Shown here: piece after piece, positions 60,036-64,000 of the stretch
How positions within the stretch are numbered: position 1 is the first letter of the stretch
Layout of the letters: every line of letters begins with the position of its first letter
Assembly: GCF_010731735.1 (NCBI RefSeq)
Contig: NZ_AP022588.1
Span: 2,294,001-2,358,000, forward strand
Direction of reading: 5' to 3'
DNA from: Mycolicibacterium sediminis
GTDB lineage: Bacteria; Actinomycetota; Actinomycetes; Mycobacteriales; Mycobacteriaceae
Length of the DNA stretch: 64,000 nt
Position numbers and translations under genes: made by a program
The notes under the pieces: model-generated
Database searches by the model: none
The model's input: only the letters and a program-made list of their open reading frames with translations
What the model was told of the DNA's origin: nothing

Positions 60036-60679
60036 ACCGCCACCGGGACGGCGATCTCGTTGCGGCGCAGGGGCGGCAGGGTCCACGGCGGGTCGTAGAA
60101 CCACGCCGCCGGCTCCCCGGACGGCTCGAACCCGTAGGCCTTGACCACGTCGAGCAGCTCGGCGGTCTTCTTCGCGACGGCGTCCGGACCGCGGTCGCCG
60201 CTGAACCTCAGCACCGCGAACGTCTCCCCGGGAACCTCGACCAGACGCACCCGCTCGTCGACGGGCTTGGGCAGCGTCTCGAGCGTCCACTTCGAGGGCA
60301 TGAAGAAGCGGATCACCCAGCCGGTGCCGACCTCCACGTCCTGCGCGGACTGCGCGACCGGCGCCGTCATCGCGATCTTCTTGCCCTCGCGGGACTGCAC
60401 CACCGGCGCGGTCATCGCGATGTCGCCGCTCGTGGTGTTCTTGCCGAAGATGTAGCCCGCCAGCCGGCGGAAGCCCTCGCTGCGCGCGCCCTCCTCGTCG
60501 GCCTCGACTGCGGTCACCGTGGTCTCGGCGGCGATGCGCGTGCCGTACTCGCGCAGTTCGACGCCGTCGCCCAGAGGCTCGCTATTGTGGCGCGGTTCCT
60601 CGGTGCCGTTGCGGATGCCGACGATCGACAGCAGCGACTCGCCGACCTGACCCACCAGTGATGCCACGCGTCCGATCAT
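60032..60679 (-). CDS. SOUL haem-binding-like protein
   Basis: 215 residues. The SOUL family blocks are clear: ELREYGTRIAAETTV, GFRRLAGYIFGKN, IAMTAPV repeated twice and RFFMPSKWTLETLPKP, followed by VLRFSG. The family binds haem or tetrapyrroles. Coupled to the TspO-like gene downstream (GTGA). Divergent from the reductase on the right by about 127 bases. Cytosolic; no signal peptide. Confidence 0.92.
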   Translation of the reverse strand: MIGRVASLVGQVGESLLSIVGIRNGTEEPRHNSEPLGDGVELREYGTRIAAETTVTAVEADEEGARSEGFRRLAGYIFGKNTTSGDIAMTAPVVQSREGKKIAMTAPVAQSAQDVEVGTGWVIRFFMPSKWTLETLPKPVDERVRLVEVPGETFAVLRFSGDRGPDAVAKKTAELLDVVKAYGFEPSGEPAAWFYDPPWTLPPLRRNEIAVPVAV

Positions 60680-60806
60680 GATGTCGAGGTTCCCACGGCT
60701 GGGGCCTCATACACCCGCAGCGCGTGACGAATCGCTGACGGTTGGGCGTGCGATACATTCCACCCGTCGTGCCGGTCGGTCGGTGCGCTGAACCTGGGAG
60801 GGTCCG

Positions 60807-61796
60807 TTGCGCGTACTCGTCACCGGTGGCACGGGCTTCGTCGGCGCCTGGACCGCGAAGGCCGCGCAGGACGCCGGCCACCAGGTGCGGTTCCTCGTCC
60901 GCAACCCCGACCGCCTGCGCACCAGTGCGGAGCGGATCGGCGTGGACATCGGCGACCACGTCGTCGGCGACATCGCCGACGCGTCCACCACCGCGACCGC
61001 ACTCGAGGGCTGCGACGGCGTGATCCATTGCGCCGCAATGGTGTCGACCGATCCGGCACGTGCCGACGAGATGCTCTTCACCAACCTGGAGGGCGCGCGC
61101 AACGTCCTCGGCGGCGCGGTGAAGGCCGGCATCGACCCCGTCGTGCACGTCTCGAGCTTCTCGGCACTGTTCCGGCCCGGTCTGGAGACCCTGCACGCCG
61201 ACCTGCCCGTGGTCGGTGGCTCCGACGGCTACGGCAAGTCCAAGGCCGTCGTCGAGGCCTACGCCCGCGGCCTGCAGGACGCCGGCGCGCCCGTCAGCAT
61301 CTCCTATCCCGGCATGGTGCTCGGCCCGCCCGCGGGAGACCAGTTCGGCGAGGCCGCCGAGGGCGTCGAGGCCGCGGTCAAGATGTACGGCGTGCCCGGC
61401 CGCAGCGCCGCCTGGATCGTGATCGACGTCCGTGATCTCGCCGACCTGCACGTCGCCCTGCTGGAACCCGGCAAGGGGCCGCGCCGATACATGGCCGGCG
61501 GCCAGCGCGTGCCGGTCGCCCGCCTCGCGAAGCTGATCGGCGAGGCCGCGAACCGGCCCCTCGTCGCGGTCCCCGTGCCCGACAGCGGGCTGCGCGCGCT
61601 GGGCCGGCTGTTCGACGTGATCGGAGACCGGCTGCCGTTCGAGACCCCGATCGACTCCGCGGCGATGCAGTACTACACCCAGATGCCGGCGTCCGACGAC
61701 GGACCGGCCGAACGGGACCTCGGCATCGTGCAGCGCGACCCGGCGGAGACGCTCGCCGACACCGTCGAGGGTCTGCGCGGCGTCGGACGCCTGTAG
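60807..61796 (+). CDS. SDR-type NAD(P)-dependent epimerase/dehydratase-like protein
   Basis: 329 residues with a TTG start; GGGAGGG lies 4-6 bases upstream. It shows the Rossmann motif VTGGTGFVGAWTAKAA, the DIADASTTATAL strand, HVSSFSAL and the active Tyr-Lys in DGYGKSKAVVEAY. Such extended SDR proteins act on nucleotide-sugars or sterols; its nearest known relatives in mycobacteria are steroid-type dehydrogenases. The gene ends 3 bases before the convergent L,D-transpeptidase gene. Confidence 0.9.
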   Translation: MRVLVTGGTGFVGAWTAKAAQDAGHQVRFLVRNPDRLRTSAERIGVDIGDHVVGDIADASTTATALEGCDGVIHCAAMVSTDPARADEMLFTNLEGARNVLGGAVKAGIDPVVHVSSFSALFRPGLETLHADLPVVGGSDGYGKSKAVVEAYARGLQDAGAPVSISYPGMVLGPPAGDQFGEAAEGVEAAVKMYGVPGRSAAWIVIDVRDLADLHVALLEPGKGPRRYMAGGQRVPVARLAKLIGEAANRPLVAVPVPDSGLRALGRLFDVIGDRLPFETPIDSAAMQYYTQMPASDDGPAERDLGIVQRDPAETLADTVEGLRGVGRL

Positions 61797-61799
61797 CGC

Positions 61800-62456
61800 C
61801 TACGCGGCAGGCGGCACCGGCTCGGGACCCACGCCGATCGTGATCCGCGGGTTGGCCGACGGCGTCAGCCACTGCAGCAGCGAACGCATCTCGTCGCGCT
61901 CGACGGCGATACAGCCCCACGTCGGCTCGTCGTCGGTGACGTGCAGGAAGATCCCGGCCGACCGGCCCGGGATGCGCTCCGGATTGTGCTCGACGAGCAC
62001 CGCATAGTCGTACATCTGGCCCGAGGTGTAAAGGTTCTCGGCGTCCTCGGAGGGCATCTCATCCGACCGGACCATGGTGTTGTAGGTGGGGGAGTCGACG
62101 TCCTCGTCCCACCAGTCCTGCGCGGTCACCTGCGTATAGGGCAGCGACGTACCGGGATTCGGCTCGCGGCCGAACGCCAGGCCCAGCGGGAACGTGCCCG
62201 TCGGGGTGCGGAAGACGTCGTCGGCGGGAGCACCCACGCCGAGTTCGCCGAGGTCGGCGTCGATCGGACCGCGCACTAGGCGCCACTCACGTCCGGTGCG
62301 CTCGTACGCCGCCAGCCTCCCGACGTCGGAATCCGCGGTGGGCGCGGTGACGACGATCAGCTGCTCGGTCGGGGTCGGCATCGGGTCGCCGTGGGCGGAC
62401 GGCATCTCGGACGCGGTCAGCGCGACGGCGATCAGCAGGGCGATGGCGGTCTTCAT
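61800..62456 (-). CDS. Secreted L,D-transpeptidase-like protein
   Basis: 218 residues. A signal peptide (MKTAIALLIAVALTASEMPSAHG) is followed by a YkuD-like domain with RTPTGTFPLGLAFG, GIFLHVTDDEPTWGCIAV, where the conserved His and catalytic Cys sit. L,D-transpeptidases cross-link peptidoglycan. The domain is shorter than the classical Ldt, so it may have altered specificity. Its start overlaps the end of recD (TGA over ATGA), so it is expressed after it. Confidence 0.82.
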   Translation of the reverse strand: MKTAIALLIAVALTASEMPSAHGDPMPTPTEQLIVVTAPTADSDVGRLAAYERTGREWRLVRGPIDADLGELGVGAPADDVFRTPTGTFPLGLAFGREPNPGTSLPYTQVTAQDWWDEDVDSPTYNTMVRSDEMPSEDAENLYTSGQMYDYAVLVEHNPERIPGRSAGIFLHVTDDEPTWGCIAVERDEMRSLLQWLTPSANPRITIGVGPEPVPPAA

Positions 62457-64000
62457 CTCAACCTCGATGCTAGCCCGGTGGCGCGCACGGCCCGGCGCGA
62501 AATGGCCTCGCGCACCTCGTCGGCCGACCCCACCACCCGGACCTTCTCCTTCGCCCGGGTCACCGCCGTGTAGAACAACTCCCGGGTCAGCAGCCGCGAG
62601 TCGACCGGCGGCATCAGCACCGTCACCTCCCGGGCCTGGCTGCCCTGGCTCTTGTGGATGGTCATCGCGTGCATCGTCTCGACGTCGGCCAACCGGCTGA
62701 TCGCGAACTCGACCGGCGCCGCGCTGCCTGCGACCACGGCCCGGAGCCCGGCGTCGTCGATCAGCGTCACCCCGACGTCGCCGTTGTAGATCCCCAGCCC
62801 GTAGTCGTTCGCGGTGACGAGGATCGGCCGGCCGGCGTACCAGGCCGCCCAGATCGGCTCACCGGTCGCATCCGTCAGCCACCGCTCGACCTGCCGGTTC
62901 CAGTGCGCCACCCCGTGCGGGCCGCGCCGGTGCGCGCACAGCAGGCGGTGCTCGTCGAGCGTGGCGAGTGCCGCCTTGCCGTCGCGGAGGATCGCCGCGC
63001 GGCGCAGATCCATTGCGGAAGGGAGCAACACCGCGCGCAGGGCCGGGCCCGGGTCCTCCGCGTCGATCCACTCGACGTGTTCACCGCCCTCGCGCAGCAC
63101 GTCGATCGCCGCGTCCGCGTCGCCGTCCCGGATCGCCAGGGCCAGCGCGCCGATCGCCGCACCGAACCGGTGTGGCGTCTTCAACTCCGCGATGCGCACG
63201 TCGACGCGCGCGCCGAGCCCGTCGACGAGGTCGGCGAGCACCGCACCCGCATCCACCGACGCGAGCTGGTCGGGGTCGCCCACCAGCAGCAGCCGCGCCT
63301 CCGGCCGCACCGCCTCGAGCAGCCGCGCCATCATCGTCAACGACACCATCGAGGTCTCGTCGACCACCACCACGTCGTGCGGCAGGCGGTTGCCGCGGTG
63401 GTGGCGGAACCGCGACGAGTTGTCCGGCCTGCTGCCGAGCAGCCGGTGCATCGTGGTGGCCTGCAGTCCCGCGATGCGCCGCTGGTCGACGAGGTCGAGC
63501 TGGGCGATCTCGGCACGGACCGCCTCCTGCAGGCGGGCGGCGGCCTTGCCGGTCGGTGCGGCCAGCGCAATGCGCAGCGGCGGGGAACCCTTGGCGTGCG
63601 CGTCGCCGGCCAGCAGGGCCAGCAGCCGCGCCACCGTCGTCGTCTTGCCGGTGCCCGGCCCGCCCGTGATGACCGTGAGTCGTTGCCGCAGAGCCAGTTC
63701 GGCGGCGGCGCGCTGTTCGGCGTAGCCGGGCGGGAACAGCCGCTCGACGTCGGTGGCGGACGCCGTCGTCGGATCGGCGGACACAATGGCCAGCAGGTCC
63801 TCGGCCACCTGCTGCTCCTCACGCCAGTAGCGGTCGAGGTAGATGGCGTCACCGCGCAGCCGCAGCACGTGCGGAGGGGTGTCGACGAGAGGGCTCGCAC
63901 GCACGGCGGTCAACCATCCGTCGACGTCGGGCCAGGGCAGCTCGGGAAGGTCGACCTGCTCGGCGACACCGGCCAATTCCAGGCACACCGACCCGCCGCG
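62453..64000 (-). CDS. recD: RecD, exodeoxyribonuclease V alpha subunit (5' end beyond window)
   Basis: The last 515 codons or so are present; the frame continues open through the right edge. It has Walker A GGPGTGKTTT, AAPTGKAAARL, Walker B VVVDETSMVS, LLVGDPDQLASV and the C-terminal MTIHKSQGSQ and YTAVTRAKEKV helicase motifs VI of superfamily I. RecD is the 5'-3' helicase subunit of the RecBCD enzyme. The stop codon overlaps the L,D-transpeptidase start. Confidence 0.94.
   Translation of the reverse strand, partial: RGGSVCLELAGVAEQVDLPELPWPDVDGWLTAVRASPLVDTPPHVLRLRGDAIYLDRYWREEQQVAEDLLAIVSADPTTASATDVERLFPPGYAEQRAAAELALRQRLTVITGGPGTGKTTTVARLLALLAGDAHAKGSPPLRIALAAPTGKAAARLQEAVRAEIAQLDLVDQRRIAGLQATTMHRLLGSRPDNSSRFRHHRGNRLPHDVVVVDETSMVSLTMMARLLEAVRPEARLLLVGDPDQLASVDAGAVLADLVDGLGARVDVRIAELKTPHRFGAAIGALALAIRDGDADAAIDVLREGGEHVEWIDAEDPGPALRAVLLPSAMDLRRAAILRDGKAALATLDEHRLLCAHRRGPHGVAHWNRQVERWLTDATGEPIWAAWYAGRPILVTANDYGLGIYNGDVGVTLIDDAGLRAVVAGSAAPVEFAISRLADVETMHAMTIHKSQGSQAREVTVLMPPVDSRLLTRELFYTAVTRAKEKVRVVGSADEVREAISRRAVRATGLASRLR

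Overview
The window is high-GC actinobacterial DNA and almost certainly comes from a mycobacterium, most likely a fast-growing Mycolicibacterium-type species. The evidence is two tandem mycolic-acid cyclopropane-synthase paralogues, a Pks16-type acyl-AMP ligase of exactly the expected length, DesA3-type desaturase, UsfY-like and DUF732-like proteins, F420/deazaflavin-dependent reductase, type VII secretion (T7SS) substrate proteins, and frequent GTG starts with ATGA/GTGA gene overlaps. No PE/PPE genes, rRNA, complete tRNA, CRISPR array or complete IS element was seen.

Region by region. (1) About 1-10.2 kb is an accessory island. It holds a T7SS pair (EspC-like partner plus WXG/DUF1023 hydrolase), a lipoprotein cut by the left edge, small secreted proteins (a frameshifted DUF732 gene, a thermonuclease, an Excalibur protein), a RecB/TM0106-type nuclease broken in three frames, an IS3 transposase remnant and a large TPR-ATPase. 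It ends at a 31-bp tRNA-Ser 3'-end fragment that looks like an attachment site; its orientation places the element to the left. (2) 11-18 kb is a core locus: an MFS exporter divergent from a Ddn-like reductase, with a palindromic operator between them, and an aldo/keto reductase. A roughly 3.5-kb insertion splits it, and an imperfect duplication of about 207 bp of the ddn/akr junction flanks the insertion. The insert carries an EEP-nuclease/HTH protein and two uncharacterised genes. (3) 18-33 kb has a formamidase-type lipoprotein, a RibD-like reductase, a four-gene T7SS effector cassette with an amidase-like toxin candidate, a NERD-helicase preceded by a 9-codon leader, two paralogous colicin-immunity-like proteins, a SEC-C protein and assorted membrane proteins.

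(4) 33-47 kb is mainly envelope and carbohydrate metabolism. It contains a translationally coupled GT4 / alpha-alpha barrel / GH130 operon, a desaturase, a secreted lipase, two cyclopropane synthase-like methyltransferases, an aldehyde dehydrogenase coupled to a quinone oxidoreductase, and a second GT4 paralogue. (5) 47-51 kb has two overlapping DNA cytosine-5 methyltransferases divergent from a Vsr endonuclease. (6) 51-64 kb is regulatory and housekeeping: two GAF-ANTAR regulators, a NYN/OST-HTH RNA-binding protein, pks16, a usfY-like gene behind a perfect Crp-type palindrome, a SOUL protein, an L,D-transpeptidase-like protein and the 5'-truncated recD.

The best candidates for under-described systems are the amidase effector/membrane protein/EspC-like cassette at 20.3-22.7 kb, the EEP-HTH insertion at 13.3-16.9 kb, and the paired m5C methyltransferase-Vsr locus. 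All identifications are by reading motifs; no database search was run.
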